Shown: positions 8,308 to 16,500, counted from the first letter of the stretch. The stretch is DNA of 17,632 nt from an uncultured Bacteroidales bacterium (GCA_900546445.1 URCV01000037.1:1-17632); one strand, 5' to 3'. The notes: generated by a model from the letters alone, not told the origin. Made by a program: numbers and translations.

Positions 8308-10167
8308 TCATATCAGTTTTTTCAAAAAGCTTTCTATTCCCTCCTTATCCATACCACAATACGCCCTCTGCTCACCCTGCGCGGCCTGGAAAATAAACTC
8401 ATCCGGTATGCCTATGCCCTGCACCTTGATACCGTAGCCCTTCGATTCCATATACTCACACACCGCTCCGTAAAGACCTCCCTTTATGGAGCCGTCCTCT
8501 ATGGTAAGCACGGTCTCGTAGCTCTCGGCGATTTCGTCGAGACGGGAAGTGTCGATTGGCTTAAGGAATCGGAAATCATATACTCCCACTGCGTCCGGAA
8601 AAGAGGCAGAAGCCTCCATCGCGCGATTTACGCAATGCCCGAGAGCCACTACGGCGACTTTATGGCCACGGCGCAGGCAGACGGATTGGCCTAGAGGAAG
8701 AAGCGAGTAGTCGGCAGTTCTGAATTCCACGCCCTCGGCAAGCCCGCGCGGATACCTTATTATATAAGGGCCCGTAGGATTCTTCAGCGCCGAATACATC
8801 ATATTCTTGAGTTCCAGCTCGTTAGAAGGAACGGCGATTATACAGTTAGGGATGCTTCTGTAGGCGGCCATATCGAAGGCACCGTTATGCGTGGCACCGT
8901 CTTCGCCCACAAGCCCGGCCCTGTCGAAACAGAGCACGACCGGAAGACTCTGGAGCGCCACATCGTGAACTATCTGGTCATAAGCGCGTTGCGAGAACGA
9001 CGAATAGATATTGCAGAACGGATGCAGGCCGGCGGCAGCAAGCCCCGCGGAGAATGTCACGGCGTGCTCCTCCTCGATTCCCACATCGAAGAAACGGGAC
9101 GGGAAGCGTTTCGAGAATTCCACCATACCACAGCCGCTCGACATCGCCGGAGTGATTCCGATGACATCGGGGTTTTTCTCGGCCAAATCGCACAACACCT
9201 CTCCGAATACGTCTTGGTAGCGCGGAACCGGACATTTGGATACCTTTCTCTCACCCGTGGCGGGGTCGAAACGGCCCGGTGCGTGCCAAATCATAGGGTC
9301 CTTTTCCGCCGGAGCGTAACCCTTTCCCTTAGTCGTGATGCAGTGCAGGACGCGAGGCCCCTTCAGCTCCCTCAACTTCTTGAGGGTCAGCACCACCTGT
9401 TCGATGTCGTTACCGTCGATAGGTCCGAAATATCTCAGGCCAATCGCCTCGAACAGGTCACCTCCGCGACTCTTCACGATCCACGATTTCAGCGAGCGTA
9501 TCCAGCGCTGCAAGAAACCTCTGAAGCAATTATCGCCGATAATATCCCAGGCCCTATTCTTCAGGGAGTTATAGCTCTCGCTCGTCGTTATGTGCAAAAG
9601 ATGCTTGTGCACTCCGCCCACAGCTTTGTCGATGGATTGATTATTATCATTCAGGAGAATAAGCAGGTCGGATTTACTCACGCCGGCATTGTTCATAGCC
9701 TCATAGGCCAATCCGCCCGTAAGGGCGCCATCGCCGATGAGGGCCACGCTCTTCGCACCATTTCCCAAGATGCGGGCAGCCTCGGCATATCCGAGTGCGG
9801 CACTTATGGATGTGGATGAATGACCTACGCCGAATGCGTCCCACTTGCTTTCCTTCATATTCGGGAAGCCACTGATTCCGCCCTTCTCGCGCAGAGTGCG
9901 GAATTCTTCCCTTCTACCGGTCAATATCTTATGGGCATATCCCTGATGCCCTACATCTATCACGAATTTATCGTCAGGGGTGTCATACACGTAATGCACG
10001 CCCACTATCAGTTCGACGGCTCCCAGGCTGGATGCCAAATGGCCCGGATTATCCGAACAAACCTCCACCATATAGGAGCGAATCTCCGCACACAACTGGC
10101 GAAGCTCGTCCATATTAAGGCTTTTAATATCCGATGGAGTATTTATTCTATCTAACAATTGCGACAT
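8308..10167 (-). CDS. dxs: 1-deoxy-D-xylulose-5-phosphate synthase
   Basis: First enzyme of the MEP isoprenoid pathway; a thiamine-diphosphate enzyme that condenses pyruvate and glyceraldehyde 3-phosphate, in the cytoplasm. The 619 residues match the family. The N-terminal thiamine-diphosphate domain has GHQGYAHKILTGR, GHSSTSISAALGYA and the cofactor motif GDGALTGG...ND. The central transketolase pyrimidine domain has the DRAG motif (CFDRAGLVGEDGATHNGAFD), and a C-terminal transketolase domain follows (VLTIEDGSIKGG). The start MSQLLDRINTPSDIKSL agrees with the usual beginning of Dxs. It is divergent from the MFS transporter across 82 bp. It supplies IPP/DMAPP, including for undecaprenyl phosphate, the likely cargo of the DUF368 protein 2 kb away; that link is inference. 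Confidence 0.97.
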   Translation of the reverse strand: MSQLLDRINTPSDIKSLNMDELRQLCAEIRSYMVEVCSDNPGHLASSLGAVELIVGVHYVYDTPDDKFVIDVGHQGYAHKILTGRREEFRTLREKGGISGFPNMKESKWDAFGVGHSSTSISAALGYAEAARILGNGAKSVALIGDGALTGGLAYEAMNNAGVSKSDLLILLNDNNQSIDKAVGGVHKHLLHITTSESYNSLKNRAWDIIGDNCFRGFLQRWIRSLKSWIVKSRGGDLFEAIGLRYFGPIDGNDIEQVVLTLKKLRELKGPRVLHCITTKGKGYAPAEKDPMIWHAPGRFDPATGERKVSKCPVPRYQDVFGEVLCDLAEKNPDVIGITPAMSSGCGMVEFSKRFPSRFFDVGIEEEHAVTFSAGLAAAGLHPFCNIYSSFSQRAYDQIVHDVALQSLPVVLCFDRAGLVGEDGATHNGAFDMAAYRSIPNCIIAVPSNELELKNMMYSALKNPTGPYIIRYPRGLAEGVEFRTADYSLLPLGQSVCLRRGHKVAVVALGHCVNRAMEASASFPDAVGVYDFRFLKPIDTSRLDEIAESYETVLTIEDGSIKGGLYGAVCEYMESKGYGIKVQGIGIPDEFIFQAAQGEQRAYCGMDKEGIESFLKKLI

Positions 10168-10170
10168 AGT

Positions 10171-10216
10171 CTGCGAATTTACTACTTTATTTTGAATAAT
10201 TTCTGTAAATTCGCAG
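10171..10216. promoter_or_regulatory. Perfect 12-bp inverted repeat in the dxs/MFS divergent promoter region
   Basis: CTGCGAATTTAC (10171-10182) and GTAAATTCGCAG (10205-10216) are exact inverted copies separated by 22 bp. Each arm reads outward as TAAATTCG, one base from the Bacteroidetes -7 consensus TAnnTTTG. The right arm points to the transporter (ATG at 10250) and the left arm to dxs (ATG at 10167). No good TTTG lies at the right distance for either, so promoter use is tentative. An operator for a dimeric regulator is the other reading. Confidence 0.5.
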
Positions 10217-10249
10217 TTCCTCTTTGGAAAAAACTAAATAATAATATAA

Positions 10250-11671
10250 ATGGCAGAGAAAATCTATCGATTTATCAACGACAAGCCTGCAGCTCGCTGG
10301 GCTGTCTTGATTCTCATTGCACTTGCAATGTTCTTCGGGTATATGTTCGTGGACGTAATGTCCCCTATCCAAGCCCTCGTCGAAGCTGAAAAAGGCTGGA
10401 CTCCAAATGTTTATGGCACATACGCCAGTTCAGAGTACATACTTAACGTATGCGGATTCCTAATATTGGCCGGAATCATCCTAGATAAGATGGGCATCCG
10501 TTTCACCGGTATCCTTTCCACATCCCTGATGTTCGCGGGTGCACTTATAAAGTTCTATGCGGTAAGTGATTGGTTCACCGGTTCTGCATTTGAGGCTTGG
10601 CTCGGCTCTTGGTGGACGAGCATGCCGGCAAGCGCCAAGCTCGCATCGCTCGGATTTATGGTATTCGGCTGCGGCTGCGAGATGGCAGGAACGACGGTTT
10701 CGAAGGCATTGGCCAAATGGTTCAAGGGCAAGGAGATGGCTCTGGCGATGGGTATCGAGATGGCTATCGCGCGCGTGGGTGTGTTCGCGATTTTCTCGAT
10801 TAGCCCGATCATCGCCGGCAAGCTGGGCACCATCGCAGCGCCGGTAGGAATATGCACTTGCCTGCTGCTCATCGGTTTGATTAACTTCCTCGTGTTCTCG
10901 GTGATGGATAGGAAGTTCGACGCACAGCTCATCGCTGCCGGCGAAAAGACCGCCGAGAGCAACCCTGAGGACGAGTTCAAAATCACCGATTTGGGCAAGA
11001 TCCTTTCTTCGCGCAGCTTCTGGGTAGTGGCGCTTCTGTGCGTTCTCTACTATTCGGCCATTTTCCCATTCCAGCGTTACGGGGCCAATATGCTCCAGTG
11101 CAACCTTAACGGAATAGCACCGGAGGCGGCTTCCAACATCTTCAGATGGTTCCCTATCGGTGCGGCTATCATCACTCCTTTCCTCGGAGCATTCCTCGAC
11201 AAGAAGGGCAAGGGTGCCACTATGCTGATATACGGAGCATTCCTGCTCATTATCTGCCACTTGGTATTCGCATTTGCTCTTCCTGCAACCGGAAGCAAGC
11301 TGTTAGCCTACGCGACCATCGTGCTTCTCGGCATCAGCTTCGCGCTGGTTCCTGCAGCCCTCTGGCCTTCAGTTCCTAAGATTATCGACGAGAAGATTCT
11401 CGGTTCGGCTTATTGCTTGATTTTCTGGGTGCAGAACATAGGTCTGTGCTTCGTTCCGAAACTTATCGGCAGCGTGCTGGAATCGTCTAACGCCACCAAT
11501 GCGGCAGTAATCGCTGCCAAGCAGGCCGGCGCGGCACTCATTCCTTATAACTACACCACGCCACTTATAATCTTCGCGGGATTCGGAGTTCTCGCCTTAA
11601 TCGTAGCCCTTTATCTTAAGGCGCTCGACAGAAAAGAGCATCTCGGACTCGAAGAGCCTAACATCAAATAA
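10250..11671 (+). CDS. MFS transporter, substrate unknown
   Basis: Major facilitator superfamily membrane transporter of 473 residues with about 12 hydrophobic segments. The first span is near residues 17-37 (WAVLILIALAMFFGYMFVDV). The segment GCGCEMAGTTVSKALAKWFKGKEMALAMG, in the N-terminal half, has the charged loop typical of MFS proteins between spans. A long cytoplasmic loop near residues 225-255 (KFDAQLIAAGEKTAESNPED onwards) separates the two six-span halves. The C-terminus (YLKALDRKEHLGLEE) is hydrophilic. The substrate cannot be read from the sequence; a small anion or organic acid would be a guess. The gene stands alone on the plus strand with a strong terminator directly after its stop. 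Confidence 0.88.
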   Translation: MAEKIYRFINDKPAARWAVLILIALAMFFGYMFVDVMSPIQALVEAEKGWTPNVYGTYASSEYILNVCGFLILAGIILDKMGIRFTGILSTSLMFAGALIKFYAVSDWFTGSAFEAWLGSWWTSMPASAKLASLGFMVFGCGCEMAGTTVSKALAKWFKGKEMALAMGIEMAIARVGVFAIFSISPIIAGKLGTIAAPVGICTCLLLIGLINFLVFSVMDRKFDAQLIAAGEKTAESNPEDEFKITDLGKILSSRSFWVVALLCVLYYSAIFPFQRYGANMLQCNLNGIAPEAASNIFRWFPIGAAIITPFLGAFLDKKGKGATMLIYGAFLLIICHLVFAFALPATGSKLLAYATIVLLGISFALVPAALWPSVPKIIDEKILGSAYCLIFWVQNIGLCFVPKLIGSVLESSNATNAAVIAAKQAGAALIPYNYTTPLIIFAGFGVLALIVALYLKALDRKEHLGLEEPNIK

Positions 11672-11673
11672 AT

Positions 11674-11707
11674 AAAAAATAGCTGACCGCTCGGTCAGCT
11701 ATTTTTT
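11674..11707. terminator. Bidirectional intrinsic terminator between the MFS gene and ssb
   Basis: AAAAAATAGCTGACC (11674-11688) and GGTCAGCTATTTTTT (11693-11707) form a perfect 15-bp inverted repeat with a GCTC loop. The A/T ends give a U-tract in either direction. The MFS stop ends at 11671 and the ssb stop is at 11714, so one hairpin serves both convergent genes. Confidence 0.95.
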
Positions 11708-11713
11708 TATTAT

Positions 11714-12193
11714 CTAGAATGGAAGGTCATCAGTTCCGTCTCCTCCGTCGAAGCCCTGTGGTTCAGGTACCGGAGCGTTGCTTACAGGAGGCTGATACGT
11801 CGGTTTCGCAGGCTGCTGAGGCGCAGGTGCCGACTGAGGTGCGGCCTGATAGGATTCATTATCGGACTTGCGGCCTAAAAGCTGGATGGTGTCAGCCATA
11901 ATCTCCGTCACGTACTTTTTGTTTCCCTGCTGGTCAGTGTAGTTTCTCGTGCGAAGCTTTCCCTCTACATAGAGCTGAGTTCCCTTATGCACGAACTTCT
12001 CCACGACATCGGCCGTAGCTCTCCAAGCCACGATGTTATGCCACTCGGTGTTATCACGCGTTTCTCCGTTACGGTCCTTAAAACGCTCTGTAGTAGCGAG
12101 AGTAAAAGAAGCGACCTTAGCATTTCCTTCAAGGTAACGAACGGAAGGCTCCCCTCCCACATTACCGATTAACATTACTTTATTCAATGACAT
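11714..12193 (-). CDS. ssb: Single-stranded DNA-binding protein
   Basis: Coats single-stranded DNA during replication and repair. The 159 residues start MSLNKVMLIGNVGGEPSVRY, the standard OB-fold opening (about 1-110, including TEWHNIVAW and GTQLYVEGKLRTRNY). A Gln/Pro-rich disordered linker follows, and the protein ends in the acidic tip DDLPF that recruits partner proteins. It is the last gene before the shared terminator and lies 35 bp after the DUF368 gene, so it may be co-transcribed with it. It may also have its own promoter (TATCTTTC box at 12224-12217). Confidence 0.97.
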   Translation of the reverse strand: MSLNKVMLIGNVGGEPSVRYLEGNAKVASFTLATTERFKDRNGETRDNTEWHNIVAWRATADVVEKFVHKGTQLYVEGKLRTRNYTDQQGNKKYVTEIMADTIQLLGRKSDNESYQAAPQSAPAPQQPAKPTYQPPVSNAPVPEPQGFDGGDGTDDLPF

Positions 12194-12206
12194 AATATAC
12201 TGTTTT

Positions 12207-12224
12207 TATCTTTTGCGAAAGATA
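12207..12224 (-). promoter_or_regulatory. Inverted repeat and possible -7 box upstream of ssb
   Basis: TATCTTT and AAAGATA form a 7-bp inverted repeat with a 4-nt spacer (12207-12213 and 12218-12224). On the minus strand it begins with TATCTTTC, one base from the -7 consensus TAnnTTTG, about 24 bp before the ssb ATG. No clear -33 TTTG lies at the right distance, so the promoter call is weak. Confidence 0.35.
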
Positions 12225-12228
12225 GCAC

Positions 12229-13113
12229 TTATTTTTGACAATCCGTGTTAGATTCTTGTTTTTTCGACAAGCTCTGGATTAAGACCACCAATCCTACACC
12301 CACGGCCATAGCGATTATGGCCTCCACAATTTGAAGCCCGTGTCCTGCGGCGCTTACCGCTTCCTTATCGGCCCACGGCCATATCTTCAGCATAGTTCCC
12401 AAAACGAATCCCACGAGCAGAAGCATAGTCTGTCTTTCGTAGCGAGACAGCAGCCATTTCAGAAATTTCGAAAAAGCCACGATTCCCACTATCGCGCCCA
12501 GAACAAACGGCACCAGCACGGACCAATTCAAGGCCGACACGTCCAGGGATTTCATTATGATGTCGTAGTTTCCGAAGATCTGAAGTATAAAGCTGCCTGA
12601 AATACCAGGAAGGATCATGGTACATATAGCCACGGCGCCACTGACGAAATAGAACCAGCTCGTCTCGGGAGTATGCGTAGGGGTTAGAAAGCAGAAAGCG
12701 AGTCCAAGTGCTATTCCTATGATAATCCATAAGCCATCCTTAAGCCTTTTGTCCTTTATGTCCATAAGCATATAGAACGCCGATACGATTATCAATCCGA
12801 AGAAAAAGGCCCAAGTAATGACCGGATACTCGACCAATGCCCAAGTAACGACCTTAGCCAGTGTCAAGATACTGACTACCAATCCTACGAAAAGTGCCAC
12901 CAGAAAATTTCCGTCCACCTCTTTCCACCACTTTTTGAAATCTCCCCTAAAGAAGAGTTTCCAAATGCTGACGGAAGCGAATGCGCTGATAGCTGCGATA
13001 AGACGGGAGTATATACCCGTGATAAGGGCTATGGTACCTCCGGATACGCCCGGCACCACGTTAGCGGCGCCCATTCCGAAACCCTTCAATGCCGTACCTA
13101 AAAATTGTTTCAT
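12229..13113 (-). CDS. DUF368 membrane protein, candidate undecaprenyl-phosphate translocase
   Basis: Polytopic inner-membrane protein of 294 residues. DUF368 members (PopT in Vibrio cholerae) were recently reported to recycle undecaprenyl phosphate across the inner membrane for cell-wall synthesis; this role is transferred by family, not shown here. The family signature NVVPGVSGGT is at residues 18-27. A related PGISGSF motif near residue 168 suggests two repeated halves with an inverted-topology fold. Eight or more hydrophobic segments are visible. The ATG overlaps the stop of the upstream small gene (ATGA), so translation is probably coupled. ssb follows by 35 bp. Confidence 0.85.
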   Translation of the reverse strand: MKQFLGTALKGFGMGAANVVPGVSGGTIALITGIYSRLIAAISAFASVSIWKLFFRGDFKKWWKEVDGNFLVALFVGLVVSILTLAKVVTWALVEYPVITWAFFFGLIIVSAFYMLMDIKDKRLKDGLWIIIGIALGLAFCFLTPTHTPETSWFYFVSGAVAICTMILPGISGSFILQIFGNYDIIMKSLDVSALNWSVLVPFVLGAIVGIVAFSKFLKWLLSRYERQTMLLLVGFVLGTMLKIWPWADKEAVSAAGHGLQIVEAIIAMAVGVGLVVLIQSLSKKQESNTDCQK

Positions 13114-13628
13114 ATTACGGAACTAATTATATTACTGATTTGTAAGAAAACCTGTTTCTGCGAATAACTCTCGGTATTCGACACTAACACGTCGAACAAC
13201 TGCGCCTTCGTATCGTACACTCCCACCTTGAACTTGGCCTTAGAGCATACCGACGCATAGTAGGCCGTAAAGTTCTCTGGTCCGGCGAGATTTATCAGCA
13301 AGTCCTCCCCCGCATTCACGCAAGGATGCTTTTTCGAGCGCTTGGACCTCCCGTACCACTTCACATTTTTTCGTGTCAAGAGCTGCGCGCCGGCCACAGG
13401 GCTCCCCGCAAACTCCTTCAAAGTATTGATTACGAAAATTCTACAATTTATATGTCTTGCCGAGAAAAAGGCATTGGCAGCATCGACGCACTCCTGCACC
13501 TGCGGCTTGGTCCCATCTACCAGCACCACGGCCTCCTTACACTTCGAGAGAGGGCATATCGCGTGCGGGACCTTCGAACGATGACGCGCCAGCGAAATTT
13601 TCCTGGCCAATTCTACAAAAGGATTCAT
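13110..13628 (-). CDS. Small protein, DUF6913-like, function unknown
   Basis: A 172-residue soluble protein with no signal peptide or membrane span visible. The stretch AGEDLLINLAGPENFTAYY and the region KAKFKVGVYD recall the Bacteroidetes-specific DUF6913 family; this is from memory of the pattern, so moderate. The N-terminus is basic (ARKISLARHRSKVPH), and a second basic patch lies near residue 90-100 (WYGRSKRSKK). Six cysteines are scattered, with no clear metal-binding pair. Its start overlaps the kinase stop by one base (TAATG) and its end overlaps the DUF368 start (ATGA). The gene is thus locked between a kinase and a membrane protein. Confidence 0.8.
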   Translation of the reverse strand: MNPFVELARKISLARHRSKVPHAICPLSKCKEAVVLVDGTKPQVQECVDAANAFFSARHINCRIFVINTLKEFAGSPVAGAQLLTRKNVKWYGRSKRSKKHPCVNAGEDLLINLAGPENFTAYYASVCSKAKFKVGVYDTKAQLFDVLVSNTESYSQKQVFLQISNIISSVI

Positions 13629-14629
13629 TATGCCTTGCGATTTTGTTCAATGAGCTGACTTATCTGCTTGTCAGCCTCCTTCCATCTGTTGACATCTATC
13701 TTAGTGCCAATCACCTCAACCACCTTCGCCGCGATGATGGAGCCTATCTCTCCACATACCTTCAGCGGCATACCCAGAGAATGGGCATAGAGGAAGCCTG
13801 CCGCATAGGTATCTCCCGCGCCCGTAGCATCTACCGGTTCTGCAGGCCAAGCAGGAATCTTGTACTCCTCATCGCCGGACCTTACCCAAGAGCCATCCTT
13901 ACCCACCTTCACCACTGCTATCTTACAGTGGGTGGATATCTCTTCAAGCGATTTTTTAGGGTCAGGAAATTTCGTGAACGCCTTCGCCTCTGTCTCGTTA
14001 GCGAAAACTATATCGACATAGCGGTCTATGATGTCGTGAAGGAATGCATTGTTACTCTCGACGACATTATATGAAGCCATATCCAGGGAGATTATGCACC
14101 CTGCGTCGTGGGCCAATTCCACTGCCTTCCTGATAAGAGCCTGATTCTGCACCAGATAGCCTTCGATGTGGAAATAGTCGTGACCTTCGAAATAGTCAGG
14201 CTTCAAATCTTCCGGGACCAAATCCAAAGCAGCTCCCAGATAGACGGCAAACGTACGCTCGGCATTACCGCCGCTCACGAAAACCATACTTCTTCCGCTG
14301 GAATGCTCGCTCTTCAGAAGCATCGAATTTACTCCATACTGCTCCTGGTCGCTCTTGAAAAGCAGGCCAAGTTCATCGTCTCCGATTTTACCTATGAAGC
14401 TGGACGGCATTCCGAAAATGGAAGTACAAGTGATGGTATTCGCCGCACTGCCACCGGCTACATACTTGACGCCAAGCGGTTTGAGCGCCTGCCAGATCTT
14501 GTCTCCGGTCTCCATGTCCACGTGCTGCATACTGCCTTTAGGCAAATGGTATGTCTTTAACAATGTCTCATCCGGCAATACTGCCAAGATATCCGTAAGG
14601 GCATTTCCTATTCCTAATATAGATTTCAT
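13628..14629 (-). CDS. PfkB-family kinase, adenosine-kinase-like
   Basis: Ribokinase-fold ATP-dependent kinase of sugars or nucleosides. From Met at 14629 the protein is 333 residues, MKSILGIGNALTDILAVLPD, which is the usual opening. An ATG 36 bases upstream (14665) is in frame but overlaps the promoter boxes and is rejected. Substrate-binding GGSAANT lies near residue 60. The anion-hole and catalytic motif DATGAGDTYAAGFLYA, near residue 270, holds the GAGD with its catalytic Asp. The sequence fits the group annotated adenosine kinase in Bacteroidetes, but substrate (adenosine, ribose, fructose and others) is not settled. First gene of a three-gene overlapping unit with the DUF6913-like and DUF368 genes. 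Confidence 0.88.
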   Translation of the reverse strand: MKSILGIGNALTDILAVLPDETLLKTYHLPKGSMQHVDMETGDKIWQALKPLGVKYVAGGSAANTITCTSIFGMPSSFIGKIGDDELGLLFKSDQEQYGVNSMLLKSEHSSGRSMVFVSGGNAERTFAVYLGAALDLVPEDLKPDYFEGHDYFHIEGYLVQNQALIRKAVELAHDAGCIISLDMASYNVVESNNAFLHDIIDRYVDIVFANETEAKAFTKFPDPKKSLEEISTHCKIAVVKVGKDGSWVRSGDEEYKIPAWPAEPVDATGAGDTYAAGFLYAHSLGMPLKVCGEIGSIIAAKVVEVIGTKIDVNRWKEADKQISQLIEQNRKA

Positions 14630-14646
14630 ATATTCGAGTTTAACCT

Positions 14647-14677
14647 TTAAAATAGATTTCCACACCAGACTAACAAA
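14647..14677 (-). promoter_or_regulatory. Promoter of the kinase-DUF6913-DUF368 unit
   Basis: On the minus strand a -33 TTTG (14677-14674), a 19-bp spacer and a -7 box TATTTTAA (14654-14647, TAnnTT kept) match the Bacteroidetes promoter type. Transcription would start near 14640, just before the ATG at 14629. This supports choosing the inner Met of the kinase. Confidence 0.6.
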
Positions 14678-14695
14678 AGTACATAAAATTTATGT

Positions 14696-14703
14696 TAAAT
14701 TTG
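14696..14703 (+). promoter_or_regulatory. -7 box of the UPF0104-type gene, near its start codon
   Basis: TAAATTTG is an exact TAnnTTTG match eight bases before the ATG at 14712. Transcription would begin at about 14707-14710, giving a leader of almost no length. No TTTG is found at the expected -33 distance, so the match may be by chance. Confidence 0.45.
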
Positions 14704-14711
14704 CAGCAATT

Positions 14712-15692
14712 ATGTCGAAGAAAACACTAAATGTACTAAAATACGTATTTGCAGCCTGTCTAACGGCTTTTTTAATATACCTGGCACTTAAAGAAATCAG
14801 TTGGGACATTTTCATAGACGCATTTCAAGAGACGAGATGGGGCTATGTATTGCTTTCGCTAGCCTGCGCTTTCCTGGCGCTGGTAGCACGAAATGAAAGA
14901 TGGAGACTGATTATGGTGCCCATAAACCCTCAGGTGAGCCGAAAGACCCTGTGGGATGCCAGCAACATAGGCAACCTGGTGAGCCTCGGAGTTCCGTGGG
15001 TCAGCTTTTTCGTAAGATGCGGAGCTGCCACGGATAAAAAGACCCCTTATGACAAGACGATAGGCTCCATCTTTATGGAAAAGACCTGGGATATGGTGAT
15101 GGTATTAGTCTTGGTCATATTGGCAGTCATCCTGAACTCATCCGACATCGCTTCCTGGCTTCTCGAGAATGTCGCGAAAAAGATAGCCGGCAAATTCACC
15201 ACCGGACTTATCCTCATACTTCTGGCACTGATCGTAGCCGGCATAGGTCTTATCTACCTAACTAATAAACTAAAGGACAAATACCCTATCTTCAAGCAGA
15301 TAGCTGATTGGATAGATGGCATCCTCGAGGGATTCAAGGCATTCGGAAAGATACATCACAAGACGGAGTTCATCCTGCTCACCATTTTTATCTGGCTCGC
15401 CTATGTAACGATGTGCTTCTGGATATTCAAGGCCATTCCGGTACTGTCCTCGCTTAACTTTACGGATGCCCTATTTATATCGGCCGTAGGTAACCTATCC
15501 GCCATTCTCCCCGTTCCGGGAGGATTCGGGGCATACCACTACTTCGTGGCCATAGCCCTATCATCCATTTATGGCTCAAGTTGGGAAATAGGCATTCTTT
15601 TCGCCAATCTCACTCACGAGACACGCTCCCTGATGCTTGCCGCTCTAGGAGCCATCTCTATGATTACCTCCCAGAAACGAATCAAACTTTAA
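14712..15692 (+). CDS. UPF0104/COG0392-type integral membrane protein
   Basis: A 326-residue membrane protein of the family related to the flippase part of lysylphosphatidylglycerol synthase (MprF-like). About 8 hydrophobic segments are visible, beginning with residues 7-26. Family landmarks are ALVARNERWRLIM near residue 60, NLVSLGVPWVSFFVRCGAAT near residue 95, and NLSAILPVPGGFGAYHY near residue 270. The catalytic transferase domain of full MprF is absent, so lipid or sterol-like substrate movement is more likely than lysyl transfer. A longer frame beginning at 14355 runs through the kinase gene in antisense and is rejected in favour of the ATG at 14712. The gene ends 11 bp inside the convergent oxidoreductase gene. 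Confidence 0.85.
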   Translation: MSKKTLNVLKYVFAACLTAFLIYLALKEISWDIFIDAFQETRWGYVLLSLACAFLALVARNERWRLIMVPINPQVSRKTLWDASNIGNLVSLGVPWVSFFVRCGAATDKKTPYDKTIGSIFMEKTWDMVMVLVLVILAVILNSSDIASWLLENVAKKIAGKFTTGLILILLALIVAGIGLIYLTNKLKDKYPIFKQIADWIDGILEGFKAFGKIHHKTEFILLTIFIWLAYVTMCFWIFKAIPVLSSLNFTDALFISAVGNLSAILPVPGGFGAYHYFVAIALSSIYGSSWEIGILFANLTHETRSLMLAALGAISMITSQKRIKL

Positions 15693-16500
15693 GATATTCC
15701 TTTATAGCCGCTGCGGCTTTTCTTCCTGCGCCCATAGCCAGAATCACCGTGGCCGCACCTGTAACTGCATCTCCGCCGGCGAAGACTCCCTCGCGGGTGG
15801 TAGCTCCGTTTTCAGAAGCCACTATGCCTCCGAGACGATTGGCCTCCATACCGGATGTCGTGCTGACGATCAGCGGGTTCGGTGATGTTCCGAGCGCCAT
15901 TATTACAGTGTCGGCAGGTATTTCGAATTCGGAATTCTCTATCGGCACAGGTCTGCGACGACCGCTCTCGTCCGGATCGCCAAGTTCCATTCGGATGCAG
16001 CGAAGGGCTCGCACATTTCCCTTTTCATCGGCCAACACCTCTACCGGATTCGTAAGCATCTCGAACTGAATGCCCTCGGCCTTAGCGTGATGCACTTCTT
16101 CGCGGCGTGCAGGAAGTTCCTTCTCGGTACGTCTGTAGATGATATGCACGTCGGCACCTAAGCGCAGCGCCGTTCTGGCAGCATCCATAGCCACATTTCC
16201 TCCTCCGACCACGCAGACCTTGCCTCCCTTGCGGATAGGGGTCATATAGTCGTCGCGGTAGGCCTTCATCAGGTTGTTACGAGTCAGGAACTCATTGGCC
16301 GAAAAGACGCCGTTGAAATTCTCGCCGGGAATGCCCATAAATTTCGGGAGTCCCGCACCGCTTCCTACGAATACCGCATCGTAGCCTTCCTTTTCGAAGA
16401 GTTCGTCTATGGTGAGGGTGCGGCCGATGATGACATTCGTCTCAAATTCCACTCCCATGGCCACCAGCGCGTCGATTTCTCTTTTCAGCACAGTGTCTGA
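15682..16500 (-). pseudogene. NADPH-dependent glutamate synthase / NfnB-like oxidoreductase, 5'-truncated at a join
   Basis: C-terminal part of a COG0493 flavoprotein (GltD / NfnB / SudA type), about 271 residues of a normal 460 or more. In Bacteroidetes this domain is often fused behind a ferredoxin-NADP reductase-like half. Visible motifs are VGSGAGLPKFMGIPGEN, the NADPH-binding GGGNVAMDAARTALRLGADV, YRRTEKELPARREE and the FAD-binding end GGDAVTGAATVILAMGAGRK. Family sequence begins at DTVLKREIDALVAMG (D codon at 16497). Upstream of that, the frame continues into parA DNA and is not homologous, so the ATG at 16539 is spurious. The N-terminal FAD half and iron-sulfur region are absent. Its stop overlaps the convergent UPF0104 gene by 11 bp. 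The truncation is likely an effect of the join, not of decay: the remaining frame is intact. Confidence 0.85.

Noticed and set aside
8887..9819. Plus-strand open frame of 310 codons
   Set aside because: It lies wholly antisense to dxs, whose sequence is well conserved; the translation is rich in Arg/His and matches no family.
10481..11260. Minus-strand open frame of 259 codons
   Set aside because: Antisense shadow of the MFS transporter; low-complexity charged translation with no start signal.
14630..14665. Upstream start of the PfkB kinase (extra 12 residues)
   Set aside because: Family homology starts at MKSILGIGN, and the extra stretch overlaps the -7 promoter box.
14355..14711. N-terminal extension of the UPF0104-type gene
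   Set aside because: The in-frame upstream ATG is antisense to the kinase gene, and the real membrane protein begins at 14712 with a typical first span.
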